38,478 nucleotides of DNA from an uncultured Alphaproteobacteria bacterium (GCA_944390905.1 CALXRR010000011.1:1-38478), one strand, 5' to 3'. Counted from the first letter of the stretch, positions 6,845 to 16,270 are shown. Translations and numbers: made by a program. The notes: generated by a model from the letters alone, not told the origin.

Positions 6845-6920
6845 TTAATAAAAAAACACTTGAATTTATAGAACAAATGTTGTAACCTTCGTGGTACGTT
6901 TTTTTATTATTTAATATATT

Positions 6921-7685
6921 ATGGCTAAATTATTTTTTATTCCGGATTTGAAGACGCCGGAAATTACGGAAATTATCTCACTGTTGGAACAAAATAATGT
7001 TAATTATGTGTTCCTGAAATGTAAGAGTGATGAAGTCGGAGCTTTGGTGGAAAGGCTGAAAAAAGAGGTCGAAGCAGGAAATCAACCGATTATGTTGGGA
7101 GAAAGTTGCAGCTTGATCTATAAGGAAAACAAATTGATGACAATTAAGCTACGTGTGCCGGAAGGGGTCGAGGTATTGACTAATACGGTTAAGGCTTCAT
7201 GGTTGAAACAGGTGGCTAAGCTTTTGGATGTTGATTTGTTGCCTATGCAGAAGCTGAAAGGATATTTCACAACTTGGTCTTTTGCTCAGCTTCGTGCCAA
7301 AGGTTTTTCTTCTGAGAATATCAGATCTTTGATGAAAGAGCAATTCTTGGCGGAAGGTGGAACAGAGGCTGAATTGATACAGACTGAGGCTGATGTGGCT
7401 AAGTTGGAACGCTTGAAAATGTTGGTTTGTGCCAATGTGGAAAATCGGAAAGGCTTGGGGCCAGCCAAATTCTTTGTAGAAGAATATTGCTTTGCTGACA
7501 GAATCGATACAGCTGTGCTGGTTTCGTTCAGAGATGGGACTCTGCCGGTGTATTTCGGAAAGTCGTCCGTGGTGAGAAGCTTGGCTAAGCGTTTTGAAGG
7601 TGAGATTAAAGACGGATTTTTCTTCTTGCAGAAAGAAGAGCAGAAGAAGTCCTTTGTGTCGGCGGTCAAAAAGATGTATCGTTGA
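6921..7685 (+). CDS. hypothetical protein of 254 residues
   Basis: I do not recognise this protein. It is soluble, mixed alpha/beta and Lys/Glu-rich. It begins MAKLFFIPDLKTPEITEII, has a central TVKASWLKQVAKLLDVDLL and GYFTTWSFAQLRAKGFSSEN, and ends FFFLQKEEQKKSFVSAVKK. Two Cys residues, near KMLVCANV and EEYCFADR, lie in the middle, with no obvious metal site. No signal peptide or membrane helix. The start ATG follows the AT-rich TTTAATATATT, as in the Nudix gene, with no Shine-Dalgarno site. It converges on topA through a shared terminator. The coding pattern is strong, so the gene is real; function is unknown. Confidence 0.75.
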   Translation: MAKLFFIPDLKTPEITEIISLLEQNNVNYVFLKCKSDEVGALVERLKKEVEAGNQPIMLGESCSLIYKENKLMTIKLRVPEGVEVLTNTVKASWLKQVAKLLDVDLLPMQKLKGYFTTWSFAQLRAKGFSSENIRSLMKEQFLAEGGTEAELIQTEADVAKLERLKMLVCANVENRKGLGPAKFFVEEYCFADRIDTAVLVSFRDGTLPVYFGKSSVVRSLAKRFEGEIKDGFFFLQKEEQKKSFVSAVKKMYR

Positions 7686-7701
7686 CGGTTAGTTTAACAA
7701 T

Positions 7702-7733
7702 AAAGCTTCGGATTTGAGTCCGAAGCTTTTTCT
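7702..7733. terminator. bidirectional intrinsic terminator
   Basis: AAGCTTCGGA (7703-7712) pairs with TCCGAAGCTT (7719-7728) around a six-base loop. A T-tract follows on the plus strand, with a shorter one for the minus strand. It separates the convergent 254-residue hypothetical gene and topA. Confidence 0.85.
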
Positions 7734-7734
7734 T

Positions 7735-10191
7735 TTATGCTTTTTTAGCAGAGATGATTTGGAGTGCCTCTTCTAAGGAGAGTTCTTTACCCTGCAAGTT
7801 TTTGGGAATGGCGTAGTTGGTCTTGCCGCATTTGAGGTAAGGTCCGTAGCGACCGTTGTTTAAGGTAATATCTGCCTTGCTCTTAGGGTCTTGTCCAAGG
7901 ACTACGCCTTGCGGGCGTTCGGCAACACCTTCTAAAATTTGTTTGGCGCGCTCAAGCGTGATGTTGAAGATGTTGTCGGCTCCGGTCAAAGATTTGGACT
8001 TGCCGCCTTGCTTGATGTAAGGGCCAAACTTGCCACTGCTGACAATAATCCCCTCGCCAAGCTCAAACGGAAGACTGAGTAAGCGCGAGGCTTGCTCGAA
8101 AGTTATTTCTTCCGGAGTAATGTTTTTGGGCAGAGAAGAGCGTTTGGGCTTTTCAGTCGTGGCGGTGGCGTCCTCACCCAATTGGACATAGAAACCATAC
8201 GGTCCTTTCTTGAGGTAGACTTTAAGCCCGTTCATCTCGCCTAAGACTTTGTCTTCAGGGGCGGGAGCTTTGGGGGTGTCGTTGGCTTCCTCTTCTTTGA
8301 CATCAGTCAAAGGTTTGGTGTATTTGCATTCAGGATAGTTGGAGCAGCCGATAAAGGCGCCGAACTTGCCAAACTTGACACTCAGATGTCCTTGTCCGCA
8401 GAGTGGGCAACTCCTTGGGTCGGAGCCGTCTTCACGCGGGGGGAAAAGGTGGTAAGACAAAGCCTCATCAATACGGTTGATGACCTCAGTAATTTGCAGA
8501 GGTTGTACAGCTTCAATATTTTTGATGAACTTGGCCCAGAAACCGGAAAGCAGTTTTTTCCACTGCATTTCTCCGGCGGAAATATCATCAAGGTATTCCT
8601 CCAGCTGAGCGGTAAAGTCGTATTCAACGTATTTGCGGAAGAAGTTTTCCAAAAATACGGTAACAATGCGGCCGCGGTCCTCCGGAATAAAACGGAGCTT
8701 TTCAACCCGAACGTATTTGCGCTCTTGTAAGACGGAGATAATCGTGGCGTAAGTCGACGGACGGCCAATGCCTAACTCTTCAAGTTTTTTGACCAAGCTG
8801 GCCTCGGTAAAACGCGGAGGCGGAGTGGTGAAGTGTTGGTCGGTACGAATCTCACCTTTGGTGACGGCTTCACCGGTTTCAACATTAGGCAAAATGCGGT
8901 TTTCTTCATCATCATTATCATCGTCTTTGCTTTCTTGATAGAGTTTTAAGAAACCATCAAAGGCGATAACCTGACCATTGGCACGCAATAAAATCTGTTT
9001 ATCTTGTGATAAAAAGTCAATGGCGACCTTGTCTAAAATGGCGGGGTTCATTTGGCAGGCGATAGTGCGCTTCCAGATGAGCTCGTAGAGCTTGTGGCCG
9101 TCAGCATCGAGTTTGCCCTCAAGTTTTTTAGGGGTGTTCATGACATCAGAGGGGCGGATGGCCTCGTGGGCTTCTTGGGCGTTTTTGCTCTTGGTCTTGT
9201 ATTCTTTGGCTTGTTTGGGAAGATAAGCCTCGCCAAAGTATTTGACAATAGCCTCGCGGCAAGCGGTGATGGCCTCAACCGAAAGGTTGACGGCGTCGGT
9301 TCTCATATAAGTAATAAAACCGGCTTCATAGAGTTTTTGGGCTACCTGCATGGTTTTTTTGGCGCCGAAACGCAGCTTGCGAGCGGCCTCTTGCTGGAGG
9401 GTGGAGGTGGTAAACGGCGGTGCCGGATAGCGGTTGGCTTTTTTGCGCTCAACGTTGGATACGGCAAACTCCTGTGCCTCAATCTTGGCTTTGGCCTCTT
9501 GGGCGCTGAGCTCGGTTTTGAGGTCAAATTTCTCGAGCTTTTTGCCGTCAATTTGGATTAAGTGGGAGGTAATCAGTGCTTGCTTACTGGTGAGCAAGTC
9601 AACATCAATGCTCCAATATTCCTCGGGTTTGAATTTTTCAATTTCGGTTTCGCGGTCGCAGATGAGCCTTAGTGCTACGGACTGGACGCGGCCGGCTGAT
9701 TTGGACCCAGGGAGCTTGCGCCACAAAACCGGCGATAGCGTGAAACCTACCAGATAGTCCAGAGCTCGGCGTGCCATATAAGCTGAAACAAGGTTGTCAT
9801 CAATGGTGCGCGGGTTCTTGATTGCCTCGGTTACGGCGTGTTTGGTGATTTCGTGGAAAACAACGCGCTCTATCTTTTTGCCCTTGAGGACTTTGTGGGC
9901 GTTGAGTTCTTCAAGTATGTGCCAGGCAATGGCTTCTCCTTCTCTATCCGGGTCGGATGCGAGGATAATTGTGTCACATTGTTTGACGGCTTTGATAATG
10001 TCTGCTAAGCGCTTTTTGCCTCCGGGGCTGAGCTCCCAGGTCATGGCGAAGTCTTCTTCAGGCTTGACGGAGCCGTCTTTGCTCGGAAGATCGCGGATGT
10101 GGCCGAAGCTTGCCAGAACATTGTAGTCTGAACCAAGGTATTTGTTGATGGTTTTGGCTTTGGCGGGAGACTCTACTATTACTAATTTCAT
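7735..10191 (-). CDS. topA: DNA topoisomerase I
   Basis: Type IA topoisomerase of 818 residues that relaxes negative supercoils. The N-terminal TOPRIM domain has VIVESPAKAKTINKYLG and the metal-binding ASDPDREGEAIAWHI (residues 78-92). The catalytic tyrosine is Tyr295 in GFITYMRTDAVNLS. The C-terminus holds one four-cysteine zinc ribbon (CPLCGQG...GCSNYPECKY). After it come three glycine-rich repeats without cysteine clusters (GPYGFYVQLG, GKFGPYIKQGG, GRYGPYLKCG), as in many alphaproteobacterial TopA proteins. It lies 19 bases downstream of dprA on the same strand, the common dprA-topA pair. Length is in the usual range. Confidence is high. Confidence 0.97.
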   Translation of the reverse strand: MKLVIVESPAKAKTINKYLGSDYNVLASFGHIRDLPSKDGSVKPEEDFAMTWELSPGGKKRLADIIKAVKQCDTIILASDPDREGEAIAWHILEELNAHKVLKGKKIERVVFHEITKHAVTEAIKNPRTIDDNLVSAYMARRALDYLVGFTLSPVLWRKLPGSKSAGRVQSVALRLICDRETEIEKFKPEEYWSIDVDLLTSKQALITSHLIQIDGKKLEKFDLKTELSAQEAKAKIEAQEFAVSNVERKKANRYPAPPFTTSTLQQEAARKLRFGAKKTMQVAQKLYEAGFITYMRTDAVNLSVEAITACREAIVKYFGEAYLPKQAKEYKTKSKNAQEAHEAIRPSDVMNTPKKLEGKLDADGHKLYELIWKRTIACQMNPAILDKVAIDFLSQDKQILLRANGQVIAFDGFLKLYQESKDDDNDDEENRILPNVETGEAVTKGEIRTDQHFTTPPPRFTEASLVKKLEELGIGRPSTYATIISVLQERKYVRVEKLRFIPEDRGRIVTVFLENFFRKYVEYDFTAQLEEYLDDISAGEMQWKKLLSGFWAKFIKNIEAVQPLQITEVINRIDEALSYHLFPPREDGSDPRSCPLCGQGHLSVKFGKFGAFIGCSNYPECKYTKPLTDVKEEEANDTPKAPAPEDKVLGEMNGLKVYLKKGPYGFYVQLGEDATATTEKPKRSSLPKNITPEEITFEQASRLLSLPFELGEGIIVSSGKFGPYIKQGGKSKSLTGADNIFNITLERAKQILEGVAERPQGVVLGQDPKSKADITLNNGRYGPYLKCGKTNYAIPKNLQGKELSLEEALQIISAKKA

Positions 10192-10210
10192 TTAGCTTAT
10201 CCAATCCTTA

Positions 10211-11326
10211 TTATTTTAGCAGCGCTATTTTGTTGCCGGGGAGGCGCTCAATCCGATTATCAAGTTCTAAATCCAGAAGTTGAGCGGCCAGCTCGGTCGA
10301 ATCTAATCCGGTCAGCCGGATGAGCTCGTCAACGTAAACGCCGTCATAGTTCAGGCAGTCCAGCAAAGATTGTGCCGTTTGCTCTGTGGAAATATCTACA
10401 TTATTTGGGGCTTTGTCAAGAGGGATGTCAAACAATTCAGCTTCAGGAGCAGGGCAGGGCTCAGGAATCTGCCGGTTAGCGCTGAAACTTAAATGGGATA
10501 AAATGTCTTCGGCAGATTCAACCAGAAAAGCTCCGTCTTTGATGAGTTTGTTGGTGCCGGCCGAGCGCGAATCTATCGGCGAACCGGGGACAGCAAAGAC
10601 ATCACGTCCTTGCTCAAGAGCCAGACGGGCGGTGATTAAGGAGCCGGAGCTCAAGCCGGCCTCAATAACCAATGTTCCGTTGCTGAGGGCAGAAACTAAG
10701 CGGTTGCGGCGCGGAAAGTTTTGGGCCTGTGGTGTGGTGCCGAGAGGCAACTCGGAAATAACAGCGCCTTGGGTGATGATTTGTTGGTAGAGGTCGGTGT
10801 TCTCTTTGGGGTAGGGAATGTCAACTCCGGTACCCAAAACGGCAATGGTGCGGCCTTGTTGGTTGTTGGCGTACATGGCGCCTTTGTGGGCGGAAGAATC
10901 GATACCGCGCGCCATGCCTGAGATAACCATTACATTTTGCTCGCTTAATTCAAATGCAATGCGAGAGGCAAGTTTGCGTCCGTTGATAGAGGCATTGCGT
11001 GAGCCAACAATGGATACGGCCGGTGAGGCATTAAGCAAGTCAGGATTGCCAAGCACATAAAGCAAAGGCGGAGCATCGCGCAGTTGTTTGAGGCTCTCGG
11101 GGTAAGCCGGAGAGTCAAAATGCAGCAGAGTTACACCAAGCTTTTGAGCCTGAGAGAAAATGTGTTCAGCCTGAGCTTGAGGCAGGGGAGCATATTGCGG
11201 AGGAAGGTGTTCAAGAGCCTTAGATGCGGTGTGGTAACGCTCCAGCAGTTTATAAAAGCTTACGGCACCGATGTTGTCGGTGCCAAGAAGACGAATGCGA
11301 TTTATAATTTCTGTCTTATCAAGCAT
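10211..11326 (-). CDS. dprA: DNA processing protein DprA (Smf)
   Basis: Protein of 371 residues that binds incoming single-stranded DNA and loads RecA during natural transformation; it is also widespread in bacteria not known to be competent. The Rossmann-like core has SIVGSRNASINGRKLA (residues 105-120), VISGMARGIDSSAHKGA (134-150) and VFAVPGSP. Residues 1-60 form a helix-hairpin-helix/SAM-like start. The C-terminal 60 residues (LLDCLNYDGVYVDELIRLTG) form the winged-helix DML1-like domain. Its ATG overlaps the plsY stop by one base (TAATG), so translation is coupled. topA follows 19 bases downstream. Confidence 0.96.
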   Translation of the reverse strand: MLDKTEIINRIRLLGTDNIGAVSFYKLLERYHTASKALEHLPPQYAPLPQAQAEHIFSQAQKLGVTLLHFDSPAYPESLKQLRDAPPLLYVLGNPDLLNASPAVSIVGSRNASINGRKLASRIAFELSEQNVMVISGMARGIDSSAHKGAMYANNQQGRTIAVLGTGVDIPYPKENTDLYQQIITQGAVISELPLGTTPQAQNFPRRNRLVSALSNGTLVIEAGLSSGSLITARLALEQGRDVFAVPGSPIDSRSAGTNKLIKDGAFLVESAEDILSHLSFSANRQIPEPCPAPEAELFDIPLDKAPNNVDISTEQTAQSLLDCLNYDGVYVDELIRLTGLDSTELAAQLLDLELDNRIERLPGNKIALLK

Positions 11327-11973
11327 TAGGCGGCGTGTTTCTTAAATGATATTTTGCTTTCCTGACCATGAATAAGGCGGTTGATGTTGGCATGGTGGCG
11401 GATGAGCACCAGCAGAGCTATAGCGCTGTAAAAGAAAGCATGTGTAGTATCAGTCATAAAAAAAGCAAAAACAGGAACAGAGGCTGCTGCACAGATGGCC
11501 GATAGTGAAGAATAACGGGTAGTGAAGGCTACAATCAGCCATACAGCGAGGGCAATCAGTCCAAGAATCGGCTGGGTGGCGACAATAAAGCCAAATGCCG
11601 AGGCAACGCCCTTACCACCTTTGAACTTGAGCCAAACCGGAAAGTTGTGGCCTAAAACGCCGCAGGAACCTGCAATCAAGCCGGAAATAATATTGGTCGA
11701 GGTGACATAGCCCAAGAAAATGTAAGGTTCGGGTGCAACAAAATGCGAGGCTAAAACGGCAGCGACACCGGCCTTAGAGGCGTCAAGGATAACCGTTAAC
11801 AAGGCTAGGTCTTTGCGGCCGGTGCGTAAGACATTAGTTGCGCCGATGTTGTGTGAGCCAATTTTTCGAATGTCACCCAAACCGGCAAGGCGGGTTAAAA
11901 CTAAGCCAAAAGGAATGGAACCAAGCAGATATCCGCCTAAGGCAGAAAGCATGAAAACAAGGTCTATACTCAT
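11326..11973 (-). CDS. plsY: glycerol-3-phosphate acyltransferase PlsY
   Basis: Inner-membrane enzyme of 215 residues that moves an acyl group from acyl-phosphate to glycerol-3-phosphate, the first step of phospholipid synthesis. Conserved loops are visible: LLGSIPFGLVLTRLAG, then IRKIGSHNIGATNVLRTGRK, then LGHNFPVWLKFKGGKGVAS. Hydrophobic stretches give about five membrane segments. It is the first gene of the minus-strand unit plsY-dprA-topA, a layout seen in many Proteobacteria. It is divergent from pyrH across 179 bases that should hold both promoters, though I could not place them with confidence. Confidence 0.97.
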   Translation of the reverse strand: MSIDLVFMLSALGGYLLGSIPFGLVLTRLAGLGDIRKIGSHNIGATNVLRTGRKDLALLTVILDASKAGVAAVLASHFVAPEPYIFLGYVTSTNIISGLIAGSCGVLGHNFPVWLKFKGGKGVASAFGFIVATQPILGLIALAVWLIVAFTTRYSSLSAICAAASVPVFAFFMTDTTHAFFYSAIALLVLIRHHANINRLIHGQESKISFKKHAA

Positions 11974-12152
11974 AATTTATGAAGCTCCCGAATGAAATGT
12001 TGTTTGGGGCTACTCTAATCTGAACTGAGCAAATTAGCAAGGAGATTATGATTTGGCTGTGTATGGTATGGTAAAAAAAGATGACTTTGCGTTCATTGTA
12101 CAATATGATAAGTCAGAGTTTGGTAAAAAAATTTTTTTTGAGGGGCGAGTAA

Positions 12153-12869
12153 ATGAAGCCGATTTATAAACGTGTGTTAATCAAAGTGTCCGGTGAAGGA
12201 CTGATGGGAGATGAAGGTTTTGGAATTTCTGCCGAGGCGGTTAAAAAAGTGGCCGAGCAAATCAAAGAAGTGGTTGATGCAGGTATAAAAGTTTGTTTGG
12301 TTGTGGGCGGCGGAAATATTTTTCGCGGAGTGCAGGGGGCGTCAAAAGGTTTGAGCCGGACGGTGGGCGACCATGTGGGTATGATGGCGACAGTGATGAA
12401 TGCTTTGTATTTGCAAAATGTGATGGAAGGCTTGGGGATGGATGTCAGAGTTATGTCTGGTTTGGAAATCCCACAGGTGTGTGAAAATTATATTTATCGT
12501 CGGGCGCTCCGGCATTTGGAAAAAGGACGTATCGTGATTTTTGCCGGCGGTACCGGAAGCCCTTATTTTACCACAGATACCGGAGCCGTATTGCGGGCTT
12601 CGGAAATGGGGTGCGATGTATTGCTAAAGTCTACGCAGGTTGATGGTGTATATGATGATGACCCACGCAAGAATCCTAAAGCTAAAAAATATGAGCAGGT
12701 GTCTTATGACGAGGTGATTGAAAAACAGCTCAGAGTAATGGATTTGCCGGCTATTGCCATGGCAAGGGACAATAAACTGCCGATTTTGGTGTTCTCGCAG
12801 CATGAAAAAGGGGCGCTGATGAAGGTGTTGGCGGGCAAAGGTAATTTTACGATTATCAAAGAATCTTAA
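12153..12869 (+). CDS. pyrH: uridylate kinase
   Basis: UMP kinase of 238 residues, converting UMP to UDP with ATP. Amino-acid-kinase fold motifs are present: the N-terminal [16 protein letters not shown], then [14 protein letters not shown], then [19 protein letters not shown], and [15 protein letters not shown] near the end. The enzyme is normally a hexamer, activated by GTP and inhibited by UTP. It begins the long plus-strand run pyrH-frr-uppS-cdsA-rseP-bamA-lpxD-fabZ; rpsB and tsf, often just upstream in Proteobacteria, are absent here because plsY diverges. GAGGGGCGAG supplies the ribosome binding site. Confidence 0.97.
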   Translation: MKPIYKRVLIKVSGEGLMGDEGFGISAEAVKKVAEQIKEVVDAGIKVCLVVGGGNIFRGVQGASKGLSRTVGDHVGMMATVMNALYLQNVMEGLGMDVRVMSGLEIPQVCENYIYRRALRHLEKGRIVIFAGGTGSPYFTTDTGAVLRASEMGCDVLLKSTQVDGVYDDDPRKNPKAKKYEQVSYDEVIEKQLRVMDLPAIAMARDNKLPILVFSQHEKGALMKVLAGKGNFTIIKES

Positions 12870-12951
12870 GCTAAGTTTTAAAAACTGCTTGCCAAAGTCA
12901 TGAAAATAAATAATGATGTTAGCAGCTTATAACTAATGAGGTAAAATAAAT

Positions 12952-13515
12952 ATGTCTGATTTTAATCAAATTAAAACCGAGGCTAAGGCCAGAATGGATA
13001 AGACGCTTGAGGCGCTGAAAAGTGATTTCGGCGGGTTGCGCGCCGGAAGAGCGCATGTTAGCTTGCTGGACGGGATTATGGTTGAGGCTTATGGTTCAAT
13101 GACTCCGTTGGCTCAGGTGGGAACAATAAGCGTACCGGATGCCAGAACACTCTCAATCTCCGTGTGGGACAGAGGTTTGGCCAAGGCGGTCGAAAAAGCA
13201 ATTATGGAATCGGATTTGGGACTTAATCCGGCATCGGACGGACAGCTTATTCGTATTCCTATTCCGCCGTTGAGCGAGGAGCGCAGAAAAGAGCTGACCA
13301 AAGTGGCAGGCAAATATGCCGAGAATAATAAAGTTGCCGTACGCAATATCAGACGTGATGCGTTAGATGAGGTTAAAAAGCTCAAAAAAGATAATCTGAT
13401 TTCGGAAGATGACGAGAAAAGATATGAAAATGAAATCCAAAAACTGACTGACGAATCGATTAAGAAAATCGAGGAGATGTTGGCTCAGAAAGAAAAGGAT
13501 ATTTTGCAGGTATAA
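12952..13515 (+). CDS. frr: ribosome recycling factor
   Basis: Protein of 187 residues that, with EF-G, splits post-termination ribosomes. Signature regions are the N-terminal LKSDFGGLRAGRAHVSLLDG, the hinge LAQVGTISVPDARTLSI and the three-helix-bundle core IPIPPLSEERRKELTKVAGK followed by NNKVAVRNIRRDALDEVKK. Length matches the family. It lies 82 bases after pyrH, the near-universal bacterial neighbour. A hairpin follows its stop codon, which may partly end transcription before uppS. Confidence 0.97.
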   Translation: MSDFNQIKTEAKARMDKTLEALKSDFGGLRAGRAHVSLLDGIMVEAYGSMTPLAQVGTISVPDARTLSISVWDRGLAKAVEKAIMESDLGLNPASDGQLIRIPIPPLSEERRKELTKVAGKYAENNKVAVRNIRRDALDEVKKLKKDNLISEDDEKRYENEIQKLTDESIKKIEEMLAQKEKDILQV

Positions 13516-13520
13516 AAGTT

Positions 13521-13569
13521 GAAAGCCGGAGAAGAGGGGAAGTTAAGCTCTGATTCCGGCTTCATCTTT
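13521..13569 (+). terminator. hairpin between frr and uppS, possible attenuator
   Basis: AAGCCGGA (13523-13530) pairs with TCCGGCTT (13555-13562), with a further AGAG/CTCT pairing inside. Only a weak CATCTTT tail follows, so it may reduce rather than stop read-through into uppS. Confidence 0.35.
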
Positions 13570-13615
13570 GGACTGTGATGATGAGGTTTAGATATTATTA
13601 TCAGGTTAGAATAAG

Positions 13616-14326
13616 TTGAGTACAAAGCAAGAGAGTTTACAACATATTGCCGTGATTATGGACGGTAACGGGCGGTGGGCGCAAAAACGTGGTTTGCCTA
13701 GAGCTGCCGGACATAAAAAAGGTGCGGAAACAGTGAAAGAAATTGCTAAAGCAGCTAATGAGCGCGGGGTGCGCTTTTTGACGCTGTATGCTTTTTCTAC
13801 CGAAAACTGGCAGCGCCCGAAAGATGAAGTCAAGACGTTGATGGATTTGCTGAGGCAGTATTTGAAGTCAGATTTGGTGGAACTGCATAAGCATGGTATA
13901 AGAATCCGCTTTATCGGTGAAAGGTATATGCTGGATAAAGATATTGTCGAAAGTATGGAGCAATTGGAGCAAAATACTGCCGATAATAAAGGTATGACTT
14001 TGATTCTGGCCATAAGTTACGGAAGCCGACAGGAAATTGTGGCGGCGGTGCGTAAAGTTGCTGCAATGGTAAAAAAAGGTGATATCTCGGAATCTGATGT
14101 TGATATCGACTTGGTTTCTGATATGCTCTATACCAAAGATGTTCCGGATCCGGATATCTTGATAAGGACCAGCGGTGAACAGAGAATAAGTAATTATTTG
14201 TTGTGGCAGCTGGCTTATGCCGAATTGTTCTTTACTAAGACTTTGTGGCCGGATTTTACTCCGAACGAGCTTGGTGAAATTATTGATAACTTTTATTTGA
14301 GGGAGAGGCGATATGGAAAAGTCTAA
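13616..14326 (+). CDS. uppS: undecaprenyl diphosphate synthase
   Basis: Cis-prenyltransferase of 236 residues making the C55 lipid carrier for peptidoglycan and other wall polymers. Family motifs are HIAVIMDGNGRWAQKRGLPR with the catalytic Asp in MDGNGRW, TLYAFSTENWQRP, and DILIRTSGEQRISNYLLWQ near the end. The TTG at 13616 is the only sensible start: an in-frame TAG lies at 13607-13609, and the first ATG falls inside the catalytic motif. The ribosome binding site is weak. The 3' end overlaps cdsA by 14 bases. Confidence 0.95.
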   Translation: MSTKQESLQHIAVIMDGNGRWAQKRGLPRAAGHKKGAETVKEIAKAANERGVRFLTLYAFSTENWQRPKDEVKTLMDLLRQYLKSDLVELHKHGIRIRFIGERYMLDKDIVESMEQLEQNTADNKGMTLILAISYGSRQEIVAAVRKVAAMVKKGDISESDVDIDLVSDMLYTKDVPDPDILIRTSGEQRISNYLLWQLAYAELFFTKTLWPDFTPNELGEIIDNFYLRERRYGKV

Positions 14327-15104
14327 GCTGAATTCGTTTGTAAAACGTGCAGTTACAGCGATTATTTTTGCGCCGTTGATTGTGTATGTTTTATATTTGG
14401 GAGCGCCTTTTGTTAATCTCTTCTTCTTTATGTGCGGAGCGGCGATGGCTTGGGAATGGGCTAATATGGTGCCAAATAAAAAGCCGGTGCTGTACGCGGT
14501 GATTTATGCTTATGCTGCGGCGGTATTCAGTATCTTTGGGATTTTGTATTTGCCGTTGTCTGCCGGAGTGTTGTTAATCTTGGCCGGATTGATGTTTTGG
14601 AAAGCCCGCGGTGAGGAGCATTGTGCTTTGTTGATGTTGGGGCTGTTGTATATTGCTATCGGTTTTGGCTCGTTGGTGGCGGTGTATGAAATTGCGGGAA
14701 AGTTTATGCTATTGTGGTATGTTTTGGTGGTTTGGGGTGTCGATATCGGAGGATATTTGGTGGGCTCAACCTTGAAAGGACCTAAATTGGCTCCTGCTAT
14801 CAGTCCTAATAAAACTTGGTCGGGGTTGATTGGTGGTATGGCTTTGTCGGCTTTGGTCAGTGTGGTTTATACCGAAGTGGTACACTTTGATTATTCCGGA
14901 GTTATGGCTGTTGTGGCTGCCGTGGTGGCTTTGGTGGCGCAAATCGGAGATTTAATCGAATCAAAAATTAAGCGCTTTTTGGGGATTAAAGATTCAAGCA
15001 ACTTGATTCCGGGGCATGGCGGAGTATTTGATAGAGTGGACGGATTGTTGTTTGCGGCTCCGTTCTTCTTGTCGGCGATGTTGATATTCTTCTTTATGTT
15101 ATAA
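14313..15104 (+). CDS. cdsA: phosphatidate cytidylyltransferase
   Basis: Membrane enzyme of 263 residues making CDP-diacylglycerol from phosphatidate and CTP. The family signature is complete near the C-terminus: ESKIKRFLGIKDSSNLIPGH followed by GGVFDRVDG. Seven or eight hydrophobic segments are visible, beginning AVTAIIFAPLIVYVLYLG. It overlaps uppS by 14 bases and ends directly against rseP, so the genes are translationally linked. In many Alphaproteobacteria dxr sits between cdsA and rseP; it is missing here. Confidence 0.96.
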   Translation: MEKSKLNSFVKRAVTAIIFAPLIVYVLYLGAPFVNLFFFMCGAAMAWEWANMVPNKKPVLYAVIYAYAAAVFSIFGILYLPLSAGVLLILAGLMFWKARGEEHCALLMLGLLYIAIGFGSLVAVYEIAGKFMLLWYVLVVWGVDIGGYLVGSTLKGPKLAPAISPNKTWSGLIGGMALSALVSVVYTEVVHFDYSGVMAVVAAVVALVAQIGDLIESKIKRFLGIKDSSNLIPGHGGVFDRVDGLLFAAPFFLSAMLIFFFML

Positions 15105-16241
15105 GTGAGTGAAATGATGGAACTGTTAAGTAATGTTATGTATTATGTGATTCCGTTTCTGGTACTCTTGGGAATCTTGGTGTTTGTGCATGAGCTGGGA
15201 CACTTTTGGGTGGCTCGGCTGATGGGCGTTAAAGTCGAAGAATTTTCTATCGGATTTGGTAAAGAGTTGTGGGGCAGAACGGATAAAAAAGGTACTCACT
15301 GGAAAATTGCCGCAGTGCCGCTGGGGGGATATTGTAAGTTCTTTGGCGATGAGGACGCCGCATCTGCTTCCGAATCTGAAAAATTAAAAGATTTGTCGGA
15401 AGAAGAGAGAAAACATGTGTTCCAGTTTTTGGCGCCGTCGCGCAAAATTTTGATTGCAGTGGCTGGTCCGTTGGCTAACTATTTGTTTGCTATCTTAGTG
15501 TTTACGGTTATTTTTTGGGGCTTTGGAAAAATGACTTTTCCGCCGGTGGTGGGAGAGGTTATCCCTAATAGTGCCGCAGCCAAAGCAGGTGTTATGAAAG
15601 ATGACAGAATCATCTCAATTAACGGGCATGAAATTGATGATTTTAATGACATTCGTTATGAAGTTGATTTGGCGGTTGACGGCAAAGTGGCTTTGTTGTT
15701 GCAACGCGGAGATGATGTTAAAGAACTCAAGTTTAATTTAGAAGAAATTAGTGCAGAGGGTGAGGCTGAAGCTCGTCCGATGTTGGGTGTGAAATCAGTA
15801 AACGTGGTGGAGTTGAAGCCACAGAATTTGTCCTTGTGGGAGGCTTTTCGCGATGCGTCGGTAGAATCGTGGGATATTACTACGGCTACTTTGCGCGGCG
15901 TGGGGCAGATGCTGACCGGTAAAAGAGGCGGTGAAGATGTGGGTGGTATTATCAGAATCGCCGAAATGTCGGGTGATATTACCAAGCAAAACGGAATTTT
16001 TGACTTTGTTATCTTTATGGCTTTACTATCTATTAACTTAGGTCTTATAAACTTGTTCCCAATTCCGTTGTTAGATGGAGGACATATTGTGATTTGTGTT
16101 ATTGAAATGATAACACGTCATGAGTTGGCTGACAGAGTAAAAGATTTGTTGTTCAAAACCGGATTTGCCTTGATTATGGCATTGATGGTATTTGCAACTT
16201 GGAATGATATTGTAAGATTGGTTAATCGTTGGTTTGCTTAA
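15105..16241 (+). CDS. rseP: RseP-type site-2 protease (M50 family)
   Basis: Intramembrane zinc metalloprotease of 378 residues; in relatives it cleaves anti-sigma factors and leftover signal peptides. The zinc site HELGH is at residues 29-33, inside the first membrane helix. A single PDZ-like domain is visible in GEVIPNSAAAKAGVMKDDRI and SINGHEIDDFNDIRYEV. The third active-site element is NLFPIPLLDGGH near residue 325. E. coli RseP has two PDZ domains, so one is the simpler alphaproteobacterial form. GTG 15105 directly follows the cdsA stop; ATG 15114 or 15117 are possible starts. bamA follows 29 bases later. Confidence 0.94.
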   Translation: MSEMMELLSNVMYYVIPFLVLLGILVFVHELGHFWVARLMGVKVEEFSIGFGKELWGRTDKKGTHWKIAAVPLGGYCKFFGDEDAASASESEKLKDLSEEERKHVFQFLAPSRKILIAVAGPLANYLFAILVFTVIFWGFGKMTFPPVVGEVIPNSAAAKAGVMKDDRIISINGHEIDDFNDIRYEVDLAVDGKVALLLQRGDDVKELKFNLEEISAEGEAEARPMLGVKSVNVVELKPQNLSLWEAFRDASVESWDITTATLRGVGQMLTGKRGGEDVGGIIRIAEMSGDITKQNGIFDFVIFMALLSINLGLINLFPIPLLDGGHIVICVIEMITRHELADRVKDLLFKTGFALIMALMVFATWNDIVRLVNRWFA

Positions 16242-16270
16242 TTTTGGTTTAAACAGGGAAGCTCTTGATT

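Noticed and set aside
9052..9561. Plus-strand frame of 169 residues opposite topA
   Set aside because: It is an antisense shadow of a strongly supported gene, with low-complexity Gly/Leu/Phe-rich content and no ribosome site.
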